From: QHWK01 sp035315685
GTDB lineage: Bacteria; Acidobacteriota; Vicinamibacteria; Vicinamibacterales; CAVVIG01
Length of the DNA: 21,997 bases
Direction of reading: 5' to 3'
Assembly (NCBI GenBank): GCA_035315685.1
Contig: DATFXR010000150.1
Span: forward strand, 1-21,997
In this document: positions 15,550 to 21,997 of the stretch, in pieces
Position numbering within the stretch: position 1 is the first letter of the stretch
Layout: each line of letters begins with the position of its first letter
Program-made: the position numbers and the translations under genes
The notes under the pieces: model-generated
Databases searched by the model: none
What the model was told of the DNA's origin: nothing
What the model saw: the letters and a program-made list of their open reading frames with translations, nothing else

Positions 15550-16827
15550 GTGACCACGTCGACTTTGACTCTTTCCGAACGCGATTGCGCCATGCTCGAC
15601 GGCGCCCATGGCCCGGCTCCGCAGCTGGCGATGTCGATTCTCGTCCGCATGGCGGACGTTTACGGCGCCCGTGAGCTGATGGACATTTCGCAGGCGCACA
15701 TCGACAGCACGATTTACCTTGGCGACGCGACCCTCGAATTCGCAGAGCGGCTCGCGTCGCTCGGCGCTCGCGTAGCGGTGCCGACGAGTCTCAACGTCAG
15801 CGGCGTTGACGAATGCGGCTGGAAGGACTGGGCGGTGTCGCCGGAGTGGGCGGCGAAGGCCGCGCGCCAGATGCTCGCCTACGAGCGGATGGGGGCCGTG
15901 CCGACCTGGACCTGCGCGCCGTATCAAACCCGGATGCGTCCGTCCTTCGGGCAGCAGATCGCGTGGGGCGAGTCGAACGCGATCGCCTTTGCGAACTCGG
16001 TCATCGGCGCGCGCACCGAGCGCTATCCCGATCTGCTCGACATCTGCTGCGCGATCACTGGACGCGTGCCGGCCGTCGGCCTGCATCTCGAAGAGAATCG
16101 CGGCGGCCAGCTGCTGCTGCGGCTGGTCGGCGTGCCCGCGGCGCTCCAGCGCGACGATCAGTTCTTCGCGGTGCTCGGCCACCTGGTCGGCACCCTCGCT
16201 GACGATCTCATCCCGGTCATCGAGGGGATCACGGTCACCCCGGCCGAGGATCATCTGAAGGCATTTGCGGCGGCAGCCGCGTCGTCGGGCCGTGTCGCAC
16301 TGTTCCATGTGATCGGCGTCACGCCGGAAGCACCGACTCTCGATGTCGCATTTCGCGGCGGCGCGCCCGGTCGAAGACTCGACATCACTGTCGCGGATTT
16401 GCGCGCGGCGCGGCGCGAGCTGACCACTGCCGACGGCCGCGATCTCGACATGGTGATTCTCGGCAGCCCGCATTTCTCGCTCGCCGAGTTCCGCGCCCTG
16501 GCGCCTCTCGTCGCCGGGCGTCACGCGCACCCGCGCGTGAAGTTCCTGGTCACTTCGAGCCGGCTGATGAAGGAGGAGGCCGACAAGGCGGGCGTGCTGG
16601 CGCCGGCGGTCGCATTCGGCGCACAGATCACGCTGGACACGTGCATTCTCGCCTCGCCGATGCTGCCGCCGGAGATCAAGACGCTGATGACCAACTCGGC
16701 GAAGTATGCCTACTACGCGCCGAGCCTGCTGAACACGCGGGTCACGTTCGGGAGCCTGGCCGATTGCGTCAACTCCGCCGCTGCAGGGCGCGTCGTCCGG
16801 GACGAGTCACTATGGCAGACCGCATGA
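15550..16827 (+). CDS. Aconitase X large (catalytic) subunit
   Basis: This 425-residue protein is the DUF521/aconitase X catalytic subunit. Family segments are clear: LSERDCAMLDG, LVRMADVYGARELMDISQAHIDS, TSLNVSGVDE, TCAPYQTRMRPSFGQ, WGESNAIAFANSVIGARTERYPDLLDICCAITGRVP, DTCILASP and NSAKYAYYAP. The cysteines in these segments fit the iron-sulfur and active-site cysteines of the superfamily. Known activities are dehydrations: cis-3-hydroxy-L-proline dehydratase in bacteria and mevalonate 5-phosphate dehydratase in archaea. The first is more likely here but cannot be decided from sequence. The GTG at 15550 is chosen because the conserved start (LTLSERD) follows within 6 residues; upstream codons run into the divergent promoter. 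The small subunit overlaps its 3' end. Confidence 0.87.
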   Translation: MTTSTLTLSERDCAMLDGAHGPAPQLAMSILVRMADVYGARELMDISQAHIDSTIYLGDATLEFAERLASLGARVAVPTSLNVSGVDECGWKDWAVSPEWAAKAARQMLAYERMGAVPTWTCAPYQTRMRPSFGQQIAWGESNAIAFANSVIGARTERYPDLLDICCAITGRVPAVGLHLEENRGGQLLLRLVGVPAALQRDDQFFAVLGHLVGTLADDLIPVIEGITVTPAEDHLKAFAAAAASSGRVALFHVIGVTPEAPTLDVAFRGGAPGRRLDITVADLRAARRELTTADGRDLDMVILGSPHFSLAEFRALAPLVAGRHAHPRVKFLVTSSRLMKEEADKAGVLAPAVAFGAQITLDTCILASPMLPPEIKTLMTNSAKYAYYAPSLLNTRVTFGSLADCVNSAAAGRVVRDESLWQTA

Positions 16828-17231
16828 TTGCCGGGCGCGTCGTCGTCGCCGGACAGGCGGACGGGGAAGCGCTCGTCACGGCCGAGCCGCTGTCGTTCTG
16901 GGGCGGCTACGACTTTCATACCGGCGAGATCATCGACCGCCACCATCCGCTCGCTGGCGTGCACGCGGCCGGCCGCGTGCTGGCAGTGCCGTTCAGCAAG
17001 GGATCGTCGACGACCACAGCGGTGCTGCTGGAGGCAGTACGCGCGGGAACGGCGCCGGCAGCGATCCTCACCACAGGCGTCGATCCGTTCTTCGCGCTCG
17101 CGTCGATCGTCGCCGACGTGATGTACGGCAAATCGTTCCCCGTGATCGCGCTCGGACCGGCCGACTTCGCGTCGCTTCGCACCGGCGAGCGGCTCTCCGT
17201 CGGCGTGGATGGGCGAGTGCAGCGGGGATAA
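16812..17231 (+). CDS. Aconitase X small subunit (DUF126, swivel domain)
   Basis: The 139-residue product is the swivel partner of the large aconitase X subunit. Motifs are RVVVAGQADGEALVTAEPLSFWGG, TGEIIDRHHPLAG, GRVLAVPFSKGSSTTTAVLLEAV (the Ser-rich loop contributes to the active site in characterised members) and AILTTGVDPFFALASIVA. It overlaps the large-subunit gene by 16 bases if ATG 16812 is used. ATG 16824 would overlap by 4 (ATGA) and starts with MIAGRVVV, closer to the usual N-terminus. Either way translational coupling is likely. Separate small and large genes make this the two-subunit form of the family. Its stop codon is the first base triplet of the following inverted repeat. Confidence 0.87.
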   Translation: MADRMIAGRVVVAGQADGEALVTAEPLSFWGGYDFHTGEIIDRHHPLAGVHAAGRVLAVPFSKGSSTTTAVLLEAVRAGTAPAAILTTGVDPFFALASIVADVMYGKSFPVIALGPADFASLRTGERLSVGVDGRVQRG

Positions 17232-17382
17232 CCACGGAGACACGGAGGCACAGAGAAAAACAACGCGGAGCACGCGGAGCAGCGCAGAGGTCGCGGCGTG
17301 CGACGCGCGCCACCGGCGAATCTTCGCGGCTCGGCGTGCTCAGCGTTGTCTTCTCCGCGTCTCCGTGTCTCTGTGGTTAACC
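17229..17382. repeat. Long imperfect inverted-repeat element
   Basis: The left arm begins TAACCACGGAGACACGGAG and the right arm, read on the opposite strand, begins TTAACCACAGAGACACGGAG; the arms remain aligned for about 60 bases each (about 17229-17289 and 17321-17382) with scattered mismatches, around a loop of about 30 bases. The arms contain short GGAG-rich subrepeats. Similar ACCACGGAGACACAGAG palindromes are dispersed in intergenic regions of many bacteria (recalled, not checked). It overlaps the aconitase X small-subunit stop and could act as a bidirectional transcription barrier, a small non-autonomous mobile element, or a structured RNA. Confidence 0.8.
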
Positions 17383-17387
17383 GGGGG

Positions 17388-17427
17388 CTTCGCGATCTTC
17401 GCGCGTCTTCGTGATCTTCGTGATTCC
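17388..17427 (+). repeat. Short imperfect CTTCGYGATCTTCG repeats
   Basis: Directly right of the inverted repeat, CTTCGCGATCTTCGCGCGTC is followed by CTTCGTGATCTTCGTGATTC. The two 20-base halves differ at few positions and are each internally repetitive. It appears to be part of the same composite element, and lies just before the E1 promoter region. Confidence 0.6.
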
Positions 17428-17450
17428 GTCGGCCGTTTGATACGATTCAG

Positions 17451-19988
17451 ATGAAGATGCATCAGCAGGCGGAGGTCGACAGGCTCACCGGTCTCGCCAG
17501 CCGGTTCGGGGCGTTCGTCGCCGAACGGCATCCGTTCGCATTGACCGAGGCGCTCGACGGGTTCGAGGCCGCCGGCGGCGGAGCGGATCCGCGCGACGAG
17601 GCGGGCATCGAGGCGCTTCGCGCCGCGTTCGCGCGCGAGCTGACGAAACGGCTGGCTGCCCGGCCCGTTCCGGACGGGCTTTCGGAAACGTCGCCCCGCA
17701 CGGCGGCGGCCGCGCGCCTGAGCCAGGCCCATGCCACGCTGATCGACGAGTGCGACGGGTTTCTGCGGCGCGCCGCGATCGCGGCGTCGCTGACGCGCGA
17801 CGAACGGATCGAGATCCTGCGCGGCATGATCCTCACGCGCGCGACCGACAACCGCCTCAAGGCGTTCTTCCTCGGCGGCGAAGTGCGCTTCGGCGCGGCT
17901 GCGTTTCAGGGCAAAGGCTTCCGATCGCTCGGGCAGGAAGCGATCTACGGCGCGCCGATGCGGTTGCGTCGCGGCGACCGCTACCGGAGCGCGGAGCGCC
18001 CGGTCTGGCGCGGCGACGTCATCGGCCCGATGATTCGCGATCTCGGCGCGACGTTCGCCATGCGATCGGACGGGCGGACGGTGCGGATGGTGCTCAATTC
18101 GCAGATGGCGAAGTCAGGTCCGCCGACCGACGGGAAGGACTTCGGCTACGGCGATCTGGACTGGGGCATCATGCTGCCGGCGTCGCCGCTGACGATCGCC
18201 ACGCTGACGCTCGCCGGCATGGCGATGGCCTTCAGGCGCGACGGCTCCGGCCGCGTCGCGGTGTCGTTCATCGGCGAGGGCGGCTCCTCGCTCGGCGAGT
18301 GGCACGAGGCGATCAACCTCTGCGCGGCGCGCAAGCTGCCGATGATCTTCTGCATTCAGAACAACCAGACCGCACTGTCGACCCCGGTCAGCGATCAGTC
18401 GGCCGTCCGCATGTTCGCCGACAAAGCCGCCGGCTACGGTGTGCCGGGCGTGACGCTCGACGGCACCGATCCGGAGGCGATTGCCGGCGCCTTCGGGTGG
18501 GCCGCCGAGCGCGCGCGCGCCGGCAAGGGGCCGACGCTGATCGAGACCGTGGCGATGCGGATGTGCGGTCACGCACACCACGACGACATGTTGTACCTCG
18601 GCCGCGACCCGCATCTGGGCTGGGACTACCCGCCGCCCGGCGACGGATACGCGAACCGCGAGCTCTACGACTACTGGGCGACGCGCGATCCGATCGCCCT
18701 CTATGCCGCGAAGCTCCAGGCGGACGGGTTGGTCACCGCGGCCGACGTCGATCGGTTCCGGAAGGAAGCCGCGGCGGTCGTCGAGGTCGAGGCGCGCGCG
18801 ATCATCGACGCTCCGTGGCCGGAGCGCTCGCACGCGGGAGTCGGCGTGTTCGCCGACGAGAAGCCGCGCGTGCACGTCGAGGTCCTGGACCCTGCAGTAC
18901 GTTTGACCGAAAACGCCGAGGACCGAGAAAGAGCCACCCCATCTGCGGCGTCCGCGTTCCCGGCGGTTCGACGTGGCGCGGTGGAGCCGGCGCCGGGCTT
19001 CGACGCGAAGGGCCGAACCTTCCTCGAAGGCGTGATGCTCGGTGTCGGCGATGCGCTGCGATCGGATCCTCGCGTGTTCGTGTACGGCGAGGACGTCGGC
19101 GGCAACTACGGCAACGCGTTTCTCCTGTTGAAGCCGCTCTTGAAGGAGTTCGGCGATCGGATTCTGAATTCGCCGCTCGGCGAAAGCGCCGTCCTGGGCG
19201 TGTGCGTCGGCGCGGCGGTCGCGGGGCAGCGGCCGATCGGTGAGATGCAGTTCAACGATTTCGTCGCCACCGGCTTCAATCAGCTCGTGAACAATGCGGC
19301 CAAACTGCGCTACCGCTTCGGTCTCGACGTGCCGATGGTCGTGCGCATGCCGTGGGGCGGCCTGCGCCATGCCGGCCCGTACCACTCGCAGAACACCGAG
19401 GCGTGGTTCTATCGCACGGCCGGGCTGAAGATCGTCGTGCCCTCGACACCGCACGACGCGCGCGCGCTGATGGCCTCGGCCGTCCTCGATCCGGATCCGG
19501 TGCTCTATTACGAGCACATCGCGCTCTACCGCGAGCCCCGGATCAAACAGATCCTGCCGGATGCGGCGCCGTCGCCGATCGCGATCGGCCAGGCGGCGCT
19601 GCGGCGCGCCGGCGACGATCTCGCGATCGTCTCGTATGGCGCATACGTGCACGTCGGCCTGCGCGTCGCCGACCGTCTCGCCGCGGACGGAATCGACGCG
19701 AGCGTCCTCGACCTGCGCAGCCTCGTCCCGCTCGACCGCGCCGCCGTCCTGGCGCTCGCGCGCACGTGTCACCGGGTGCTGATCATTCACGAGGACTCGC
19801 GTACTGGCGGCATCGGCGAGAGCGTGGCGTCGATCGTCCAGGAAGAAGCGTTTGAGTCGCTCGACGCGCCGGTGCGGATCGTCGCCGCGCTCGACACGCC
19901 GGTCCCGTACTCGCCGTCGCTCGAAGAGTTCTATCTGCCGAGCGAAGCGCAGGTCGAGCGCGCCGCGAGGCTGTTGCTGGACTACTGA
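17451..19988 (+). CDS. 2-oxo acid dehydrogenase E1, alpha and beta subunits fused
   Basis: The 845-residue product is a thiamine-diphosphate E1, which decarboxylates a 2-oxo acid and passes the acyl group to a lipoyl E2. An N-terminal extension of about 110 residues (function unknown) precedes the alpha half (about 115-465), with GFRSLGQEAIYGA and the ThDP motif GEGGSSLGEWHEAINLC...IQNNQTALSTPVS (about 275-315), and RMCGHAHHDDM in place of the usual GHS(T/M)SD loop. A polar linker (about 480-520) leads to the beta half (521-845): FLEGVMLGVGDAL, YGEDVGGNYG, LNSPLGESAVLGVCVGAA, EMQFNDFV, GPYHSQNTEAWF and a transketolase C-terminal domain (GIGESVAS, TPVPYSPSLEEFYLP). Branched-chain or pyruvate-type substrate is unresolved. 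No E2 or E3 gene is nearby. TACGAT lies 4 bases before ATG 17451; ATG 17457 is an alternative. Confidence 0.92.
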   Translation: MKMHQQAEVDRLTGLASRFGAFVAERHPFALTEALDGFEAAGGGADPRDEAGIEALRAAFARELTKRLAARPVPDGLSETSPRTAAAARLSQAHATLIDECDGFLRRAAIAASLTRDERIEILRGMILTRATDNRLKAFFLGGEVRFGAAAFQGKGFRSLGQEAIYGAPMRLRRGDRYRSAERPVWRGDVIGPMIRDLGATFAMRSDGRTVRMVLNSQMAKSGPPTDGKDFGYGDLDWGIMLPASPLTIATLTLAGMAMAFRRDGSGRVAVSFIGEGGSSLGEWHEAINLCAARKLPMIFCIQNNQTALSTPVSDQSAVRMFADKAAGYGVPGVTLDGTDPEAIAGAFGWAAERARAGKGPTLIETVAMRMCGHAHHDDMLYLGRDPHLGWDYPPPGDGYANRELYDYWATRDPIALYAAKLQADGLVTAADVDRFRKEAAAVVEVEARAIIDAPWPERSHAGVGVFADEKPRVHVEVLDPAVRLTENAEDRERATPSAASAFPAVRRGAVEPAPGFDAKGRTFLEGVMLGVGDALRSDPRVFVYGEDVGGNYGNAFLLLKPLLKEFGDRILNSPLGESAVLGVCVGAAVAGQRPIGEMQFNDFVATGFNQLVNNAAKLRYRFGLDVPMVVRMPWGGLRHAGPYHSQNTEAWFYRTAGLKIVVPSTPHDARALMASAVLDPDPVLYYEHIALYREPRIKQILPDAAPSPIAIGQAALRRAGDDLAIVSYGAYVHVGLRVADRLAADGIDASVLDLRSLVPLDRAAVLALARTCHRVLIIHEDSRTGGIGESVASIVQEEAFESLDAPVRIVAALDTPVPYSPSLEEFYLPSEAQVERAARLLLDY

Positions 19989-19994
19989 GCCGCC

Positions 19995-20555
19995 ATGAAA
20001 CACCGGTGGGCGCTGGTGCTCGTCGGCGCGTGGATCGCCGGATCGATCTGCACGTCCATCGTCGCCACCGAGAACTTCTACACCATCGACCGCCTGCTTG
20101 CGGCGCCGGCACATCCGTCGTTCGCGACGGCGGTGCAGCAGCTCGGTCAGCCCCAGGCTCGCGATCTGCTGCGCTACCTGTCCTCAGAGCTCAATCGACT
20201 CTACTTTCGGATGTGGAACATTGCGCAGATCGGCATCGCCGCCCTGACGCTGTGGCTGATTTCCGGCAGCGGCCCGAGTGATCAGGGCGCTCGACGCGCC
20301 TTTCGAACCGTGGCAGCGATGCTGGCGATTGTCGTGGTCATGCTCGTGTATCTCACGCCGCAGATCGTCGCGGTCGGCCGGTCGCTCGACTTCGTGCCGC
20401 GCGACCCCGCGCCGCCGCAGATGCGGGCGTTCTGGATCCTCCACGGCGCGTACACATCGCTCGAGATGCTGAAGCTCGGGGCCGGCGTCCTCGTGGCATT
20501 CTGGATTGCCGCCGAACCACGGCTGTCGCGCGGCTCCGTCACAGCTGGTGTGTAG
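19995..20555 (+). CDS. Four-helix membrane protein, DUF4149-like
   Basis: The 186-residue product has four likely transmembrane helices at about 5-25, 74-92, 103-125 and 148-174. A soluble loop (30-70) between helices 1 and 2 contains FYTIDRLLAAP and LLRYLSSELNRLYFR. The pattern ending in RAFWILHGAYTSLEMLKLGAGV resembles DUF4149/TMEM205-type proteins, whose function is not established; this match is from memory and moderate. It begins 6 bases after the E1 stop, so it is probably in the same transcript. No signal peptide cleavage is expected. Confidence 0.7.
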   Translation: MKHRWALVLVGAWIAGSICTSIVATENFYTIDRLLAAPAHPSFATAVQQLGQPQARDLLRYLSSELNRLYFRMWNIAQIGIAALTLWLISGSGPSDQGARRAFRTVAAMLAIVVVMLVYLTPQIVAVGRSLDFVPRDPAPPQMRAFWILHGAYTSLEMLKLGAGVLVAFWIAAEPRLSRGSVTAGV

Positions 20556-20579
20556 GACCGACAGGCCGATATCTCACCG

Positions 20580-21254
20580 ATGCCTCTCGCCGCCGTGGTT
20601 TTCGATTTCGACGGGATCGTCCTCGACAGCGAAACGCCGGAGTACGAGTCCCACCGCCAGATTTACGAGCGGTGCGGCGTGCCGTTGACCGTCGCCGACT
20701 GGTGCGACGCGATCGGTGTCTGGACCGAGGGCCACGGCGACCGGCGATTCGAGACGCTGTGCGCGCGCACGCGCGAGGCGCCGCCGCGCGACGCCTATTT
20801 TGCCGAGCGGCAGCGGATCTTCATGACGCTGCTTCCTCCCGAACCGATGCGCGGCATCCGCGAGCTGCTCACGGCGCTCGATCACGCGGGAATCCCCTCA
20901 GCGATTGCGTCCACCTCGTCGGCGCGATGGGTGGTGCCCGAGGCCGAGCGGATTGGCGTCCGCGGGTTCTTCCAGGCAATCGTCACCGGCGATGAAGTGC
21001 GGAAGCGCAAGCCGGCGCCGGATGTCTATCTCGAAGCGGTGCGCCGGCTCGGCGTCGATCCGCAGGACGCAATCGCGATCGAAGACTCGGGCCCTGGTGT
21101 GGCGGCTGCCCGCGCCGCCGGCATGACCGTCGTCGCCATTCCGCACTGGCTCACGAAGACCCACGACTTGAGGGGAGCCCATTTGCAGGTCGCCGACGCA
21201 TTCGAACTCTCCGTGCAGCGACTGAAATGGCTGATGCTGGGGATGGCTGATTGA
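20580..21254 (+). CDS. HAD-superfamily phosphatase/phosphomutase (beta-phosphoglucomutase-like)
   Basis: This 224-residue protein has all four HAD motifs: I, VVFDFDGIVLDSE with nucleophile Asp9 and acid/base Asp11; II, IASTSS; III, the Lys in RKRKPAPDVY; IV, IEDSGPGVAAA. A helical C1 cap occupies about residues 18-85. This is HAD subfamily IA, variant 3, which includes beta-phosphoglucomutase, phosphoglycolate phosphatase-like and sugar-phosphate phosphatases; the substrate cannot be read from sequence. The gene follows the membrane protein by 24 bases on the same strand and precedes glnS by 38. Confidence 0.88.
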   Translation: MPLAAVVFDFDGIVLDSETPEYESHRQIYERCGVPLTVADWCDAIGVWTEGHGDRRFETLCARTREAPPRDAYFAERQRIFMTLLPPEPMRGIRELLTALDHAGIPSAIASTSSARWVVPEAERIGVRGFFQAIVTGDEVRKRKPAPDVYLEAVRRLGVDPQDAIAIEDSGPGVAAARAAGMTVVAIPHWLTKTHDLRGAHLQVADAFELSVQRLKWLMLGMAD

Positions 21255-21280
21255 CAGCCATCCACCATGAGCCATTTCGC

Positions 21281-21286
21281 TAGAAT
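21281..21286 (+). promoter_or_regulatory. Putative -10 element, leaderless glnS
   Basis: TAGAAT (five of six to TATAAT) is followed by 6 bases and the glnS ATG, so transcription should start at the start codon itself. A perfect TTGACA (21251-21256) lies upstream, but the 24-base spacing is too long for a standard -35. Confidence 0.45.
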
Positions 21287-21292
21287 GGATCC

Positions 21293-21997
21293 ATGAATCA
21301 TGACGGATCGGCCGCGACGGCGGCACCTGGGTCGTCGAGGCCGGACGAGGGCCCGGTCGATTTCATCCGCGCGATCGTTGACGAGGACGTCGCCAACGGC
21401 AAGCACCACGGCCGGGTGGCGACCCGTTTTCCGCCCGAGCCGAACGGCTATCTGCACATCGGCCACGCCAAGTCGATCTGCCTGAATTTCGGCGTCGCAG
21501 ACGATCACGCCGGGACGTGCAATCTGCGCTTCGACGACACGAACCCGACGAAAGAGGATGTCGAATACGTCGACGCCATCAAGGAAGACGTCGCGTGGCT
21601 CGGCTTCACCTGGAATGCCGAGCTGTACGCGTCCGACTATTTCGAGCAGCTGTATCAGTTCGCGGTCGAGCTGATCAATCGCGACAAGGCGTACGTCGAC
21701 AGCCTCAACGCCGATCAGATCCGCGCCTATCGCGGGACCCTGACCGAGCCGGGGAAGAACAGCCCGTATCGCGATCGCAGCGTCGCCGAGAACCTCGACT
21801 TGTTCGCGCGCATGCGCGCCGGTGAGTTTCCCGACGGCGCGCACGTGCTGCGCGCGAAGATCGATATGGCGTCGCCGAACCTGAACATGCGCGACCCGAC
21901 GCTGTACCGCATTCGCCATGCGGCGCATCACCGTACCGGCGAGGCGTGGCGCATCTATCCGATGTACGACTTCGCGCATCCGCTGTCGGACGGGTTG
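21293..21997 (+). CDS. glnS: Glutaminyl-tRNA synthetase, 3'-truncated by window edge
   Basis: GlnRS charges tRNA-Gln with glutamine. The first 235 residues are visible. After a short Ala/Ser/Pro-rich leader come DFIRAIVDEDVANGKH, RVATRFPPEPNGYLHIGHAKSICLNFG with the class I HIGH motif, and GTCNLRFDDTNPTKEDVEYVDAIKEDVAWLGF. The Rossmann domain continues through YASDYFEQLYQFAVELI, YRGTLTEPGKNSPYRDRS, HVLRAKIDMASPNLNMRDPTLYRI and YPMYDFAHPLSD. The pattern is GlnRS rather than GluRS (PPEPNGYLHIGHAKS, DMASPNLNMRDP). The frame is open to the last base, with the KMSKS loop and anticodon-binding domain outside the window. The ATG at 21293 is the only plausible start and sits at leaderless distance from TAGAAT. 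Confidence 0.96.
   Translation, partial: MNHDGSAATAAPGSSRPDEGPVDFIRAIVDEDVANGKHHGRVATRFPPEPNGYLHIGHAKSICLNFGVADDHAGTCNLRFDDTNPTKEDVEYVDAIKEDVAWLGFTWNAELYASDYFEQLYQFAVELINRDKAYVDSLNADQIRAYRGTLTEPGKNSPYRDRSVAENLDLFARMRAGEFPDGAHVLRAKIDMASPNLNMRDPTLYRIRHAAHHRTGEAWRIYPMYDFAHPLSDGL

Noticed and set aside
14911..16530. 539-codon minus-strand ORF spanning amidohydrolase and aconitase X
   Set aside because: It crosses two well-supported genes in the wrong frame and has no recognisable motif.
18114..20114. 666-codon minus-strand ORF across the E1 gene
   Set aside because: Arg/Asp/Val-rich translation without any domain, fully antisense to the E1 fusion; long antisense ORFs are expected in GC-rich genes.

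Overview
The window is GC-rich bacterial chromosome, densely coded on both strands, with no rRNA, tRNA, CRISPR array, transposase or phage gene that I can see. The gene content suggests Acidobacteriota, perhaps the Vicinamibacteria: a secreted subtilase with a long run of NIVWGT repeats, a DUF5916 outer-membrane-type protein, a secreted amidohydrolase, a fused E1 alpha-beta dehydrogenase and a GlnRS. This placement is inference from gene content, not a phylogeny.

Layout. (1) 2-2551: the 3' two thirds of cobalamin-dependent methionine synthase (metH), cut by the left edge. (2) 2725-8221: a cell-surface block with a secreted parallel beta-helix protein, a 428-base AT-richer gap holding a strong hairpin, the NIVWGT-repeat subtilase, and a GNAT acetyltransferase 2 bases after it. 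(3) 8222-8535: an intergenic stretch of palindromic tandem repeats. (4) 8536-10133: a divergent pair, a small secreted HExxH protein and a MetR-like LysR regulator, sharing a 77-base promoter region with an 18-base perfect palindrome. (5) 10243-11495 on the minus strand: sseA (3-mercaptopyruvate sulfurtransferase) then ridA. (6) 11572-14097: the DUF5916 protein. (7) 14220-15488 on the minus strand: a secreted amidohydrolase, divergent from the two-subunit aconitase X genes (15550-17231). (8) 17229-17382: a long inverted-repeat element. (9) 17451-21254: the fused E1 dehydrogenase, a four-helix membrane protein and a HAD phosphatase. (10) 21293 to the right edge: the 5' part of glnS.

How the genes may work together. 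metH, the MetR-like regulator, sseA and ridA all touch sulfur amino acid or reactive-imine metabolism, so the left half may be a loose methionine/cysteine neighbourhood with its own regulator. Several secreted or envelope proteins (beta-helix, subtilase, HExxH protein, DUF5916, amidohydrolase) point to a cell that degrades external polymers and peptides. The amidohydrolase and aconitase X pair could both serve proline-peptide catabolism; this is speculative.

Regulatory signal. Few genes have a clear Shine-Dalgarno sequence. Instead, several have a TANNNT hexamer ending about 6-8 bases before the start codon, the arrangement expected of leaderless transcripts. I used this to choose starts for the HExxH protein (9123) and the LysR regulator (9201). 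No obviously new multi-gene system is present. The best leads are the NIVWGT-repeat protease with its structured upstream region, the leaderless-promoter pattern, and the palindromic operator between regulator and metalloprotease.
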